This document shows, in pieces, positions 1 through 9,310 of a DNA stretch of 64,000 bases (position 1 is its first letter; every line of letters starts with the position of its first letter). Made by a program: the position numbers and the translations under genes. The notes beneath the pieces were generated by a model that was given only the letters and a program-made list of their open reading frames with translations, was not told where the DNA came from and ran no database searches. Source of the stretch: JBGPTF01 sp041490445. GTDB taxonomy: Bacteria; Acidobacteriota; Terriglobia; Acidiferrales; UBA7541. Location: contig JBGPTF010000017.1 in NCBI GenBank assembly GCA_041490445.1, positions 16,780 to 80,779 of the forward strand, in the 5' to 3' direction.

Positions 1-121
1 GGGGGGTGAGATCCGCCCCGCGGTTCCTCTTGCACCCGGCAGCGCCCATCAAGACCAGGCACAGCGCAAGCGCAAGTATTTCCGAGCACCGAAATTGAAC
101 GAAGAATCTCATAGCTTTCAT
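1..121 (-). CDS. Lipoprotein, N-terminal part only (runs off the window)
   Basis: An open frame of 40 codons runs from an ATG at 121 (or a second in-frame ATG at 112) to the window edge without a stop. It begins with basic residues, then a hydrophobic stretch ending in the lipobox GAAGC near residue 30, followed by charged residues. This is a classic signal peptidase II site, so the product should be a lipid-anchored envelope protein. It follows the RelA/SpoT gene on the same strand after about 60 bases. The mature domain lies outside the window, so no function can be given. The Shine-Dalgarno sequence is poor. Confidence 0.6.
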   Translation of the reverse strand, partial: MKAMRFFVQFRCSEILALALCLVLMGAAGCKRNRGADLTP

Positions 122-183
122 TGTAGCTGTGAACCGGAGGGCGGCGCTTACCGATGTGGCGGAAGGATTACCCAACGAATCGC

Positions 184-2448
184 TCAAAGGTTGTAGACAC
201 GTTCGATATCGAAGATGCCGGGGATTTTCTTGACGTTGGAGAGGATCCGATCGAGCTGCTTGCGGTCGGCAACGTCGAGCGCGACTTCGATGCGCGCGTG
301 GAGCGCTTCGCCGGCACTCTCGAGCGTGCGAATGTTGGCGCCCGCCTCGCTGATGAACTTCGTGATTTCGGCGAGCACGCCAGGGCGGTCCTCGGTGCGG
401 ATCCGCAGCCGCACCGGGAAAACGGCCGCGCCGGTGCCCGCCCATTCCACGTCGATGCGGCGCTCCGTTTCGTAGAGAAGGTTTTGGACGTTGGGGCATG
501 AGGTGCTGTGGACGGCGACGCCTCGCCCCCGCGTCACATAGCCGACAATTTCGTCTCCGGGAATCGGATTGCAGCACTTGGAGCGAAATACCATCAAGTC
601 GTCGTGGCCGCGGACGAGGATCGCGGCATCGCGAATGCCGAACATACGCTTGACGGTGGAGACCAGCTTCGGCTTCTTTTCATTAGGCTTTTCGACCAGC
701 GGCTCCCCGGAGACCTTCGCGAGTACCTGGCGAGCGGACCACTTGCCATAGCCGAGCTGGGCGAAAAGATCTTCCATCTGCGCGCAGCCGTATTCCTCCG
801 CAACACTCCTCAAAACGTCGTCGGAGATCTTCTTCAAACTAATACCGCAATGCCTCGCTTCCTTCTCGAGTAGGCGGCGCCCGACATCGGTCGCTTCCTG
901 GCGCTCATGCAGATTGATCCAATGGCGAATCTTGCTACGGGCGCGCGAACTACGGACAAAGGTGAGCCAGTCGCGGCTGGGCGCGTGTCCCTTATGCGTG
1001 AGGATTTCAATTACATCGCCATTCGAAAGGGCATGCCGCAGCGGGACGATCTGGCTGTTCACCTTCGCGCCGACGCACTGGTGGCCAACTTCCGTGTGAA
1101 TGGCGTAGGCAAAATCCACCGGAGTGGCGCCGCGAGGGAGAACGATCACGCGGCCCTTCGGGGAGAAGGTGTACACCTCGTCGGGGTACAGATCCACGCG
1201 CAGCGTCGAGAGGAATTCGCTCGGCTCCTGCATCTCGCGAACCCACTCGATCAGCTGGCGCATCCAGACGATGCGCTGGTCGTCCGCATCGGAAACTTCG
1301 CGGCCATCCTTGTATTTCCAGTGCGCGGCAACGCCCTGTTCGGCGAGGCGATGCATTTCCTGCGTGCGGATCTGCACTTCGAAGGGCTGGCCGGCGTGGA
1401 TGACAGTGGTGTGCAGCGAGCGGTAGAGGTTTGGCCGGGGCATGGCGATGTAATCCTTGAACCGGCCCGGCACCGGCCGCCAAATCTGGTGAATCACGCC
1501 GAGCGCGGCATAACAGTTTTTCACCGTATCGGTAATCACGCGGATGGCGAGCAGATCATAGATCTGATCCGGCGACCGCTGCTGCCGCTGGACTTTCAGG
1601 TGGATGGAGTAGAGCCGCTTGATGCGGCCTTCCACTTCCGCCGGGATACTGTTCTCCACCATCTTTTCGCGGATGGATTCCTGCACCTCGTGGAGGAACT
1701 TCTCGTAGACCTTTGCTTTGGACGCGACGCGTTTCTGCAGTTCGAGGTAGGCGGAAGGCTCCAGGTAGCTGAAAGCAAGGTCTTCCAGTTCGCCGCGCAT
1801 CAAGCCCATGCCGAGCCGGTTGGCGACAGGCGCATAGATCTCGAGAGTCTCGCGCGCAATCCGTTCCTGCCGCTCGGAAGAGAGGTAACGCAACGTGCGC
1901 ATGTTGTGCAGCCGGTCTGCCAGTTTCACGAGGACGACCCGGACATCGTTCACCATGGCCAAGAGCATCTTGCGGACGTTTTCGGCCTGACGAGCTTCCG
2001 GACCGAGCAGGTCGATGCGGCTGATTTTCGTGGTGCCTTCGACCAGGCGAGCGACGTCGGCGCCGAACTGATCGGAGATCTGCTCGAGCGGAATTCTCGT
2101 GTCTTCGACGACATCGTGGAGCAGCGCGGCACAAAGCGTGGTCACGTCGAGCTTCATGTCAGCGAGCACGTGCGCTACTTCGAGGGGGTGGGAGAGGAAA
2201 GGCTCGCCCGATTCCCGGAGTTGTGTGCGGTGTTGCTCGGCAGCAAAATCGTAGGCGCGGCGGAGCAAGTCCAGGTCGTCGCCCGGACGATTCCGGCGCA
2301 CCTTGTCCATCAGTTCGACAAAGCGCAAATCAATGGCACGCCGTGCCGCGACAGGATTGGCTGCTGATTTGATCACTTCCGCCACCGTGTTTTCATTGTA
2401 TGCCCGATTGCGCCTTTCGGCGAGCGGACAAGCTGAACTCGTTGGCAA
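184..2448 (-). CDS. Bifunctional (p)ppGpp synthetase/hydrolase (RelA/SpoT family)
   Basis: A 754-residue Rel enzyme that makes and degrades the stringent-response alarmone (p)ppGpp. The N-terminal HD hydrolase domain (about 60-210) keeps the HDVVEDT metal motif. The synthetase domain (about 250-380) keeps GRFKDYIAMP, the YRSLHTTV block and EVQIRT. A TGS domain (about 420-485) and a C-terminal ACT domain (last 75 residues) provide ribosome and regulatory contacts. Because the HD motif is intact it should be bifunctional. The start is uncertain: the frame opens at a TTG (2448) and a GTG at 2385 is an alternative; neither has a strong ribosome-binding site. It lies downstream of the TPR lipoprotein but beyond a strong terminator, so it likely has its own promoter. 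Confidence 0.95.
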   Translation of the reverse strand: MPTSSACPLAERRNRAYNENTVAEVIKSAANPVAARRAIDLRFVELMDKVRRNRPGDDLDLLRRAYDFAAEQHRTQLRESGEPFLSHPLEVAHVLADMKLDVTTLCAALLHDVVEDTRIPLEQISDQFGADVARLVEGTTKISRIDLLGPEARQAENVRKMLLAMVNDVRVVLVKLADRLHNMRTLRYLSSERQERIARETLEIYAPVANRLGMGLMRGELEDLAFSYLEPSAYLELQKRVASKAKVYEKFLHEVQESIREKMVENSIPAEVEGRIKRLYSIHLKVQRQQRSPDQIYDLLAIRVITDTVKNCYAALGVIHQIWRPVPGRFKDYIAMPRPNLYRSLHTTVIHAGQPFEVQIRTQEMHRLAEQGVAAHWKYKDGREVSDADDQRIVWMRQLIEWVREMQEPSEFLSTLRVDLYPDEVYTFSPKGRVIVLPRGATPVDFAYAIHTEVGHQCVGAKVNSQIVPLRHALSNGDVIEILTHKGHAPSRDWLTFVRSSRARSKIRHWINLHERQEATDVGRRLLEKEARHCGISLKKISDDVLRSVAEEYGCAQMEDLFAQLGYGKWSARQVLAKVSGEPLVEKPNEKKPKLVSTVKRMFGIRDAAILVRGHDDLMVFRSKCCNPIPGDEIVGYVTRGRGVAVHSTSCPNVQNLLYETERRIDVEWAGTGAAVFPVRLRIRTEDRPGVLAEITKFISEAGANIRTLESAGEALHARIEVALDVADRKQLDRILSNVKKIPGIFDIERVYNL

Positions 2449-2470
2449 CGGGGACGAGCCATCGGGCCTG

Positions 2471-2508
2471 AAGAAAAAAGCCGGCTGAGCCAGAGCGGCT
2501 CAGCCGGC
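2471..2508 (-). terminator. Rho-independent terminator after the TPR lipoprotein gene
   Basis: A perfect 12-bp inverted repeat (GCCGGCTGAGCC / GGCTCAGCCGGC) with a 5-base loop spans 2480-2508. Read on the minus strand it is followed by a run of six T. It lies 17 bases after the stop of the TPR lipoprotein gene and before the RelA/SpoT gene, so it separates the two transcripts. Confidence 0.85.
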
Positions 2509-2524
2509 GAAAACGCAGCGCCTC

Positions 2525-3349
2525 TTACTTCGGCGGGGGAGCTTCCATCCTCTTCTGCTTGATTTCCTTCACTTTGTCCACGAGCTCATTGGCCATCTTC
2601 AAATCGTTCTTACGGTCGTCCGGGCTCGTTTCCATATCGGCTTTCTGGCGATAGAGCAGGTTGAGATAGGCCATTGCGTCGTCGTAATCCGGACGACGCT
2701 CGATGGCTTTCTTCAAATCGGCCACGCCTTCGTCGATGATCGAGCCGTACTGTTTGATGAAATCATCGCGGACGGCCGGCGGCAATGGCTCGTCGTCCTT
2801 GATCGACTTCTTCGCCTTGGCGTTATAGTTCACGCGAAGTTCCTTGTTGCCGCGGTACGCCATGGACCAGTCAATTACGCCCATCCAGTAATACGGCTCC
2901 GGATCATCCGGCTTCAATTCAATGTGTTTCTTGTGGAAGGATTTTGATTCTTCGAATTTCTTCGTATCGTATGGCGTGCCGCCCATGTTGAAAAGGATCG
3001 AGCCAATCCCGTCAATGGCCGCGAGATTGTTCGGATCTTCCTTCAGCACATCTTGAAATTCCTGGATAGCCTGCTGCCCCATGCGGACATTGTCCTCCGA
3101 GGGAGCGCCGGGAATGTACTGGCTGGCGTACGCCGTGGCAAGATAGAGCCTGGCGTTGATGAGGGATGGGTCAAGATCTTTGGACTGTTTGAAGTCTTCA
3201 ATCGCCTCATCGAACTGGCCGTTCTTGTACGCCTGCACGCCTTTGTTCAGACGATCACGGGCCTTCAATTTGCTGCAACCGGCAGTCGCTATGAGAGAGA
3301 ATGCCGCTACGATTACGAGAAAACATTTTGCCTGAAACTTCCGCTCCAT
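2525..3349 (-). CDS. TPR-repeat lipoprotein
   Basis: A 274-residue protein beginning with a signal peptide and lipobox (ATAGC near residue 24), so it should be anchored in the envelope. At least two tetratricopeptide-like repeats follow (around 35-70 and 90-150), with a third helical pair near 215-250, and the C-terminus is lysine- and proline-rich. TPR proteins are protein-protein scaffolds; the partner is unknown. The start at 3349 is chosen because AAGGAG lies at ideal spacing upstream and the signal peptide follows at once; the open frame extends further but lacks these. It sits at the 3' end of the tonB-exbB-exbD series, suggesting an envelope role connected with that complex. Confidence 0.8.
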   Translation of the reverse strand: MERKFQAKCFLVIVAAFSLIATAGCSKLKARDRLNKGVQAYKNGQFDEAIEDFKQSKDLDPSLINARLYLATAYASQYIPGAPSEDNVRMGQQAIQEFQDVLKEDPNNLAAIDGIGSILFNMGGTPYDTKKFEESKSFHKKHIELKPDDPEPYYWMGVIDWSMAYRGNKELRVNYNAKAKKSIKDDEPLPPAVRDDFIKQYGSIIDEGVADLKKAIERRPDYDDAMAYLNLLYRQKADMETSPDDRKNDLKMANELVDKVKEIKQKRMEAPPPK

Positions 3350-3419
3350 CCCAGCTCTCCTTGAAGAACGGCTTTCGTGAAAATGGGTCCGCCCGGAAAG
3401 CAACGGGCCCTCTGGACCC

Positions 3420-3842
3420 TCACCGGCTGGCCTGGACCCTCTCGGTGAGGAGGCCGACTTGTTCGACATCTGATCCGCGCATGACGCCGATCGCTCGGGC
3501 AACTTGGGCGAATGGGACGCCGTCATCGCCCCTCACAAAAGCAACCTTTTCCGCGCGCTCCTTGAAGATGGCATGGAGGCGCGGGCCCAAATCATCCCAG
3601 GTCGCATCATCCTGGTTGATCTTCAGCCCCCCGCCGGATAGGACCTGAACCACGACAACGTTTTCCGGACCGAGCGGGTGGACAGAAGGAAGCGCAGGCT
3701 GAGGGATGACTGCTTTGAGGCCATTCGGCATCGTCGGCGCAATTACCATGAAAATGATCAAAAGCACCAAGAGAATATCGATTAGGGGCACGACATTCAT
3801 TTCCGCCATAATGCTCTTGCGATCCCCAAGCAGCGTACCCAT
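3420..3842 (-). CDS. exbD: ExbD/TolR family biopolymer transport protein (third copy)
   Basis: A 140-residue inner-membrane protein with a single N-terminal transmembrane helix (about 18-38) carrying the ExbD signature 'NVVPLIDILLVLLIIFMV', in which the intramembrane Asp takes the proton. A periplasmic domain (about 60-138) follows. ExbD with ExbB converts proton flow into force on TonB. The start at 3842 has an AGGGGG ribosome-binding site 8-9 bases upstream. It is closely similar to the preceding copy at 3919-4347, pointing to tandem duplication. Gap to that copy is 76 bases. Confidence 0.9.
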   Translation of the reverse strand: MGTLLGDRKSIMAEMNVVPLIDILLVLLIIFMVIAPTMPNGLKAVIPQPALPSVHPLGPENVVVVQVLSGGGLKINQDDATWDDLGPRLHAIFKERAEKVAFVRGDDGVPFAQVARAIGVMRGSDVEQVGLLTERVQASR

Positions 3843-3918
3843 TGGAAGGCCCCCTGATGCCCCGTGTCGCTCGCGCAGGTGACGCGCACGAACGCAATGC
3901 GAGAGAGGTTTCTGGCCG

Positions 3919-4347
3919 CTACTGGCCGGCTTCCACCTTAGCGGTGATGAGGCCGACTTTTTCAATTCCGGAGCCCCGCATGATGTCAATGGCCCGGGCA
4001 ACATCGGCGAACGGCACGGTGTCGTCACCCTTGACAAAAGCAACTTTCTCCGCGCGCTCTTTGAAAATGTCCTCGAGACGCGGCCCCAAGCTTTCCCAGG
4101 ACGAATCGTCCTGATTGATCATCACTTTGCCGCCCGGGAGAACCTGCACAACGATCGTCTTGGCCAGCAACGCCGGATCTTCCTTGGCGTTTGGAGGAGC
4201 GGGCTGTGGGACAAGCGCCTCAAGTCCCTTCGGCGTGGTGGGCGTGATCACCATGAAGATGATCAGCAGCACCAGCAAGATGTCGATCAGGGGCACGATG
4301 TTCATCTCGGCCATCACGCCCTTGTGTCCGCCAACTGCCATTCCCAT
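3919..4347 (-). CDS. exbD: ExbD/TolR family biopolymer transport protein (second copy)
   Basis: A 142-residue ExbD with one transmembrane helix near residues 17-37 bearing the conserved Asp in PLIDILLVLL, then a periplasmic domain. It differs from the copy downstream mainly in the linker and shares the block FKERAEKVAFV with it. Ribosome-binding site GGGAGA lies upstream of the ATG. It is the middle gene of a run of three exbD genes read in one direction, 26 bases after the first. ExbD works as a dimer inside an ExbB pentamer, so several paralogues may form alternative or mixed motors. Confidence 0.9.
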   Translation of the reverse strand: MGMAVGGHKGVMAEMNIVPLIDILLVLLIIFMVITPTTPKGLEALVPQPAPPNAKEDPALLAKTIVVQVLPGGKVMINQDDSSWESLGPRLEDIFKERAEKVAFVKGDDTVPFADVARAIDIMRGSGIEKVGLITAKVEAGQ

Positions 4348-4373
4348 CGGAGGTCTCCCTTACGTGGTACGAA

Positions 4374-4826
4374 TCAACCGCCGCCCGTCGGTGGCGGAGG
4401 CGGCACGTTCTTCTTCTCGGTCCGCTCGGTCAGCAGCCCCAAATTGTCGACGCCAGCGGCGCGGATTTCGTCCACGAGTTTGACGACATCCCCGTACTTG
4501 GCGCGGGCGTCGCTCTTGACGAAGACGGTCTTATCCAACCGGTTGGCAATGAGGTCCTTGACTTCGTCGGTGATCTGGTCCAAGGAGGTTTTCTTTGTGC
4601 CCAGATAAATGCTGCCGTCCCGCGTCACCGCCAGCAGAATCGCGTCGTCCCTGTCAGCAGCCTGCAAGTCCAAGGCGTTATCCACCTTGACCATGTCGAC
4701 CGAAAAGCCTTTCTGAAGCATGGGCGTGACGACCATGAAGATGATCAGCAGGACGAGCATGATGTCGGCCATGGGGATCACGTTCGGTGCCGCCATCACC
4801 TCGCCGGCTTTTGGCTTGTACGCCAT
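4374..4826 (-). CDS. exbD: ExbD/TolR family biopolymer transport protein (first copy)
   Basis: A 150-residue ExbD-like protein. The membrane helix (about 15-37) includes PMADIMLVLLIIFMV with the proton-carrying Asp. The periplasmic part is more divergent than in the two downstream copies and ends in a proline-rich tail (PPPPPTGGG). It starts 4 bases after the exbB stop, so the two are almost certainly co-translated. It is probably the main ExbD partner of the adjacent ExbB. Confidence 0.92.
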   Translation of the reverse strand: MAYKPKAGEVMAAPNVIPMADIMLVLLIIFMVVTPMLQKGFSVDMVKVDNALDLQAADRDDAILLAVTRDGSIYLGTKKTSLDQITDEVKDLIANRLDKTVFVKSDARAKYGDVVKLVDEIRAAGVDNLGLLTERTEKKNVPPPPPTGGG

Positions 4827-4830
4827 GACG

Positions 4831-5556
4831 TTACTTCTTCCCGCCTCGACGCGTGATGAAGTAGTTGATCAACTCCATGGAGGAGTTATCCATCTCCACA
4901 TCGAAGGCTTCCACTTTGTTGGTGAAATAGTTGAATGTCCACACCGCAGGTACGGCCACGAGCAGGCCGAGCGCGGTGGTCACCAAGGCTTCGGCGATAC
5001 CGCCTGCGACAGCGGAAAGGCCGGTCGCCTTCTGCGCGGAAATCCCTTTGAACGCGTTGATGATCCCCATCACGGTTCCGAACAAACCAACGAAGGGGGC
5101 CGTGGAACCGATGGTGGCGAGGCCGGAGAGGCCGCGCTTCATCTCGGCATGCACGATTGCGACCGAGCGCTCGAGGCCGCGCTTGGCCGCTTCGATCACT
5201 TCCTCGTCGGGGACGTTGGCCGAAGCCGCCTGGAATTCGGAAAGGCCGGTGGCCACCACCTTGGCGATGTGGCTCTTCTTGTTGCGCTCGGCGATCGAGA
5301 TGGCCTCATCGAGCTTGTTGTCCTTAAGCGCTCCGGCCACTTGCTGGACGAAGACGCGCGACTGCTTCCGCGACGCACTGTACATCAGGGCGCGGTCGAT
5401 CATGATGCCCACCGACCAGGCCGACATCACGAACAGGATGACGACGACGGTCTTGGCAGGGTAGCTCATCGAGTGCCACATACTGACGAGGTCCCAGCCG
5501 ACTTCGCCGCTTTGTTGCAGCAGCGCGAAGCTGATGAACGATACATTTGCAAGCAT
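4831..5556 (-). CDS. exbB: ExbB/TolQ/MotA-type proton channel protein
   Basis: A 241-residue membrane protein with three predicted transmembrane helices (around 30-55, 140-165 and 185-210), the last two in the conserved MotA/TolQ/ExbB block containing GLFGTVMGI. It forms the proton channel that energises TonB. The ATG at 5556 is preferred: GGAGGA lies nine bases upstream, whereas a GTG at 5565 sits against the ribosome-binding site itself. It lies between tonB upstream and three exbD genes downstream, making a complete TonB energising module. Confidence 0.93.
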   Translation of the reverse strand: MLANVSFISFALLQQSGEVGWDLVSMWHSMSYPAKTVVVILFVMSAWSVGIMIDRALMYSASRKQSRVFVQQVAGALKDNKLDEAISIAERNKKSHIAKVVATGLSEFQAASANVPDEEVIEAAKRGLERSVAIVHAEMKRGLSGLATIGSTAPFVGLFGTVMGIINAFKGISAQKATGLSAVAGGIAEALVTTALGLLVAVPAVWTFNYFTNKVEAFDVEMDNSSMELINYFITRRGGKK

Positions 5557-5641
5557 AGAATTCACTCCTCCTCAAATCGATCCAGATTCTCTCGCTAGCA
5601 GGCTGACTGCCGGTTGAGGCCACCGAGACCGGTCGTCGCGC

Positions 5642-6382
5642 CTAACTCCCCAATTGGAAAATAACATTGATGGTCGTATCGATTTCCACCGGCTCACCGT
5701 TCAGCAAATAGGGCTGATAGCGCCACTGCCTGATGGCATCCATCGCCGCCTGAACCAAAAGCGGGTGACCGGACATCAACTGCAACTCCTGCACGGAGCC
5801 GTCTTTGGCGATGATGGCATGCACAACCACGGTTCCAGAAATATGCGCCTGCCTGGCGATCGGTGGATAGACAGGCTGGACATAACGGATCCGGCGCCCC
5901 TCCACCACGTTGCCGCCCACGCGAATTCGCTGCGGGGCCGCCTTGGGTGGCGGGGGTGGCAAGGACCCAACTCCACCAATAATTCCACCGAGGACGCCGC
6001 CCACCTGGCCACCCGGAATGCCGCCCGGCACGCCGCCCACAACGCCGACCGCGCTGACGTCCGGCGGCAACTCCTCTTCCTTGATCATTTGAACTTTCTT
6101 CGGGATGACTGTGGGCGCCACCATCTTACCAGCCTGAATAATTCGAACGACCGGTCGAACAACTCTCTGGACGGGTGCTGCCGGGGGCGGAGGCGGAGCA
6201 GGGGGAGGCGGAGCCACGAGGAAGGTCGTCAGCATCTGCTTGGGCAGCGCCTCCGTGTAAATCAGAGGAATCAGAATCAGTATTCCCAGCAGACTAGCCT
6301 GCAGAACCGACGAAACGACGACCGTCCACGGCGTGTGCGTTCTCTTGCGGTGCGGGCTCGACTCGACCAGTTCGTCAAACAT
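5642..6382 (-). CDS. tonB: TonB energy-transducing protein
   Basis: A 246-residue TonB. Residues about 18-45 form the membrane anchor. A proline-rich rod follows (long Pro runs at 57-70), then a Gly/Val-rich spacer with repeated VGGVPGG-like units, and a C-terminal TonB domain (about 160-246) with YPPIARQA and a WRYQPYLLNG block. It carries energy from ExbB/ExbD to outer-membrane receptors. AGGAGGTAACC lies directly before the ATG, and the TAA inside it is the stop of secF, so translation is coupled to secF. Confidence 0.93.
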   Translation of the reverse strand: MFDELVESSPHRKRTHTPWTVVVSSVLQASLLGILILIPLIYTEALPKQMLTTFLVAPPPPAPPPPPAAPVQRVVRPVVRIIQAGKMVAPTVIPKKVQMIKEEELPPDVSAVGVVGGVPGGIPGGQVGGVLGGIIGGVGSLPPPPPKAAPQRIRVGGNVVEGRRIRYVQPVYPPIARQAHISGTVVVHAIIAKDGSVQELQLMSGHPLLVQAAMDAIRQWRYQPYLLNGEPVEIDTTINVIFQLGS

Positions 6383-6384
6383 GG

Positions 6385-7605
6385 TTACCTCCTGCCGGCT
6401 GCCGCGAGGCGTTTCTCGGCTGCGGATCCGCCGCCTGCTACGGCTCCTTGACCACGAAACTTATGCCAAAGAACGACAATTGGCGCTGCAATCCCAAAAC
6501 TGGAGTACGTTCCTACCACAACTCCCACCACCATAGCAAAAGAGAAGCTGCGCAAAACTTCACCACCCATCAGGAAGAGGACGACCACGGTGAGAAACGT
6601 CAAACCGCTGGTGAGAATGGTTCGCGACAGGGTTTGATTGATGGAGCGATTGACGATGACCGGGAGCGGCTCGCGGCGCATCAAGCGCAGGTTTTCCCGC
6701 ACGCGGTCGAAGATCACAATTGTGTCGTTCATCGAGTAGCCTACGAGAGTGAGGAGCGCGGCGATCACGGTCAGCGAAATCTCAAAATGAAGGAGCGAGA
6801 AAAAGCCGAGCGTGATCAGCACATCGTGAAACACGGCAATGACCGCCGCCGCACCGTACACCCACTCGAATCGGAAGGCAATATATACCAGCATGCCCGC
6901 CAAGGCATAGAGGGTGGCGTAAATTGCCTGGCGACGGAGCTGAGCGCCGACCTTGGGTCCGACGATCTCCACATTTCGAATCGTGAAATTACTCAGCGAA
7001 AAGCCGTCGCGAAGACTTGCCAACACGGCGTTATTCACGCCCTCGACGCCCTTCAAATCATCGAAGTTCGTGAGTAAGCCGCTGCGTTGCTTGTCGCGGA
7101 AATCGGTGAGCGAGCGGGCGAGTTGAGTGTAGCGCGGCCCGCCGGTCGGACCGAGCCCGAGCGGATCCTTGCGCGTCAGATACTCCGCAAGGACGGGGGG
7201 CGTGACGGCGTTAAAGTCGGGCAAGTTTGTGGCGCTGCTCGCAAACGTCTTGTGCAGCGCATTGATGATCGTCTGCTTGCCTGTGTCCAGCGCTTCAGCG
7301 CCTTCGCCCTTCTGTTCGAGTTGGATGACAACGTCGTTGGCGTTGGGATTTGAAATATCGCTGATCGGCTGGATGACGCTGTCTCCGAGCCCTTCCGAGG
7401 CCAGGCCCCGGCGGATTTCATCAATGGGCGGCTGGTTCGCGAAGCGGACATACACATACGTGCCGCCCTTGAAATCTACGCCGTACCGCAGGCTTCCCTT
7501 TCTGAACCAGGAAATTCCGCCAATCAAGAGCAGCGTGGCCGAGAGGGCGACAAAATACTTCGCCTTGCCCATCCAGTCGATATCGACGCCGTGAAAGAAT
7601 TCCAT
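6385..7605 (-). CDS. secF: Protein translocase subunit SecF
   Basis: A 406-residue SecF. The first transmembrane helix lies near residues 14-34, a large periplasmic region follows (about 40-235), then five further helices (about 240-390) with the conserved FDRVREN motif. With SecD it uses the proton gradient to complete protein export through SecYEG. The periplasmic domain is longer than in E. coli SecF (323 residues in all), with an insert around residues 105-200. It is the third gene of yajC-secD-secF and ends two bases before tonB. Confidence 0.95.
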   Translation of the reverse strand: MEFFHGVDIDWMGKAKYFVALSATLLLIGGISWFRKGSLRYGVDFKGGTYVYVRFANQPPIDEIRRGLASEGLGDSVIQPISDISNPNANDVVIQLEQKGEGAEALDTGKQTIINALHKTFASSATNLPDFNAVTPPVLAEYLTRKDPLGLGPTGGPRYTQLARSLTDFRDKQRSGLLTNFDDLKGVEGVNNAVLASLRDGFSLSNFTIRNVEIVGPKVGAQLRRQAIYATLYALAGMLVYIAFRFEWVYGAAAVIAVFHDVLITLGFFSLLHFEISLTVIAALLTLVGYSMNDTIVIFDRVRENLRLMRREPLPVIVNRSINQTLSRTILTSGLTFLTVVVLFLMGGEVLRSFSFAMVVGVVVGTYSSFGIAAPIVVLWHKFRGQGAVAGGGSAAEKRLAAAGRR

Positions 7606-7684
7606 CGTCCAGTCTTTTCCCTGTTAGTTAGACACCATCCGGCACAGATTTGTGCCCGAGTTCCCCTCGCCTGCCGAACAAGCC

Positions 7685-9301
7685 TTAGATGCTCAGTTCT
7701 CCCTGGCGCGGCATCCGCACCAAGTGCCAATCAAAAATCGTCCGCGAAACGTAGATCGACGTAAACACGTTTGCGATGAGACCGATGACCAGCGTGACAG
7801 CAAAACCGCGGACCGGTCCGGTCCCGAAGAGGAACAGGAACACGGCCGAGACTATGGTGGTCACGTGTGTGTCGATGATGGTCAAGAACGCGCGGTCGAA
7901 TCCCTGACCCACTGCTGTACTATTCGCCTTGCCCGCATGCAACTCTTCGCGAATGCGCTCGAAGACCAGGACGTTCGAATCCACTCCCATGCCGATCGTC
8001 AAAATCACGCCGGCGATGCCGGGCAGCGTCAGAACAGCCCCGAAATAGGCGAGCGCCGCGAGCAAGATCACCAGGTTCAGCAACAGCGCCACTACTGCGT
8101 TAATTCCCGAAAGCCGGTAATAGAAGACGAGAAAGATCATTACGACGATCAGGCTCATGACGGATGCGCGAACGCCATCGCGAATCGAATCCGCTCCGAG
8201 CGAAGGCCCCACGGTGCGCTCCTCCAAATATTTCACGGAGGCAGGCAGTGCGCCTGAGCGCAGAATCAGCGCCAAATCATTCGCGGATTGCTGGTCGAAA
8301 TTGCCTTCGATCCGGCCGGAATCTTCAATGCGGCTATTGATGACGGGGGCGGTCTGGACATGATGGTCAAGTACGATCGCCATCTGGTGGCCCTGGTTCG
8401 CCTCGGTGAAGGGGCCGAATCGCTGCGCCGCTTGGGTGGAGAGAGAAAAGTTCACCTGGTAGGAGCCGGGCCGCTCCGTATTGGGTGAGGCGCTCGCGCT
8501 CCGAAGATCCTGTCCGGTGACGATGGGGACGCGGTCAAGGATGTAGTACACCTGCGCGGCGCCCGATCCGCCTTCCGAACGCCCGGGCACCATCTCCGCT
8601 CCAGGTGGCAGCACCCCTCCATGGGCGGCGAGCGCTTCCGCTTCCGATGGATACGTGCGATCGTCCGCGACGCGTTGTAATTGCAATTGGCCGCCGGTCT
8701 GGATCACGGCCTTTGCACGCGTGGGATCGCCTTCCCCAGGTAACTGCACCAGGATTTCGTCTTCCGAGCGGCCGGTCGGTGCGATGGTGGGCTCACGCAA
8801 TCCAAGCTGGTCAATGCGGCGGCGAATCGTTTCGAGCGATTGCTCCATCGTTTGCCGGCGAAGCTCCGCGACAACCGAGGGCTTCATCGTCAGCAGGTAA
8901 CCGGAGGCTTCTCCTGCAGCCGGCGCAAAATCCCAGTCGGAGAATTGGTCGTGCAGCATGTCGCGGAAAGCCCCCAACTGATCCGCCGCCAGATTGCGGA
9001 GAAGGATGTGGGTCTCGTCCACGCGGCGAATTTCGCCGAAGCCGATGTTTTTGTCGTGGAGTTGCTTCGTGAGCAGATCCACCGTCTGGTCGCAATGCAG
9101 TCCGATTGCTTCCTGAACCTGCACCTGCAACACCAGGTGCGTGCCGCCGCGCAGGTCAAGACCCAGCAGAATGCGCTGGCCAAAATTGTCTTTCAGCGCA
9201 GCCCACGAGGTAGGGAATTCCGGAAGGCCCACCAATCCAAAAATGCAAAGAAGAATGACGCCGGCGATGAAAATCACTTTCCACTTGAGCTGGGAAGTCA
9301 T
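7685..9301 (-). CDS. secD: Protein translocase subunit SecD
   Basis: A 538-residue SecD with one N-terminal transmembrane helix (about 7-27), a DLRGGTHLVLQV block, a large periplasmic P1 domain, and five C-terminal helices (about 355-525) including GVDSNVLVFERIREEL. It partners SecF in proton-driven release of exported proteins. It begins 9 bases after the yajC stop and precedes secF by 79 bases, the usual yajC-secD-secF order. Confidence 0.96.
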   Translation of the reverse strand: MTSQLKWKVIFIAGVILLCIFGLVGLPEFPTSWAALKDNFGQRILLGLDLRGGTHLVLQVQVQEAIGLHCDQTVDLLTKQLHDKNIGFGEIRRVDETHILLRNLAADQLGAFRDMLHDQFSDWDFAPAAGEASGYLLTMKPSVVAELRRQTMEQSLETIRRRIDQLGLREPTIAPTGRSEDEILVQLPGEGDPTRAKAVIQTGGQLQLQRVADDRTYPSEAEALAAHGGVLPPGAEMVPGRSEGGSGAAQVYYILDRVPIVTGQDLRSASASPNTERPGSYQVNFSLSTQAAQRFGPFTEANQGHQMAIVLDHHVQTAPVINSRIEDSGRIEGNFDQQSANDLALILRSGALPASVKYLEERTVGPSLGADSIRDGVRASVMSLIVVMIFLVFYYRLSGINAVVALLLNLVILLAALAYFGAVLTLPGIAGVILTIGMGVDSNVLVFERIREELHAGKANSTAVGQGFDRAFLTIIDTHVTTIVSAVFLFLFGTGPVRGFAVTLVIGLIANVFTSIYVSRTIFDWHLVRMPRQGELSI

Positions 9302-9310
9302 GCGGGCTTG

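Noticed and set aside
907..2367. Long plus-strand open frame (486 codons) opposite the RelA/SpoT gene
   Set aside because: It is fully antisense to a gene with clear catalytic motifs. Its protein has no recognisable domain, and such frames are expected in GC-rich DNA.
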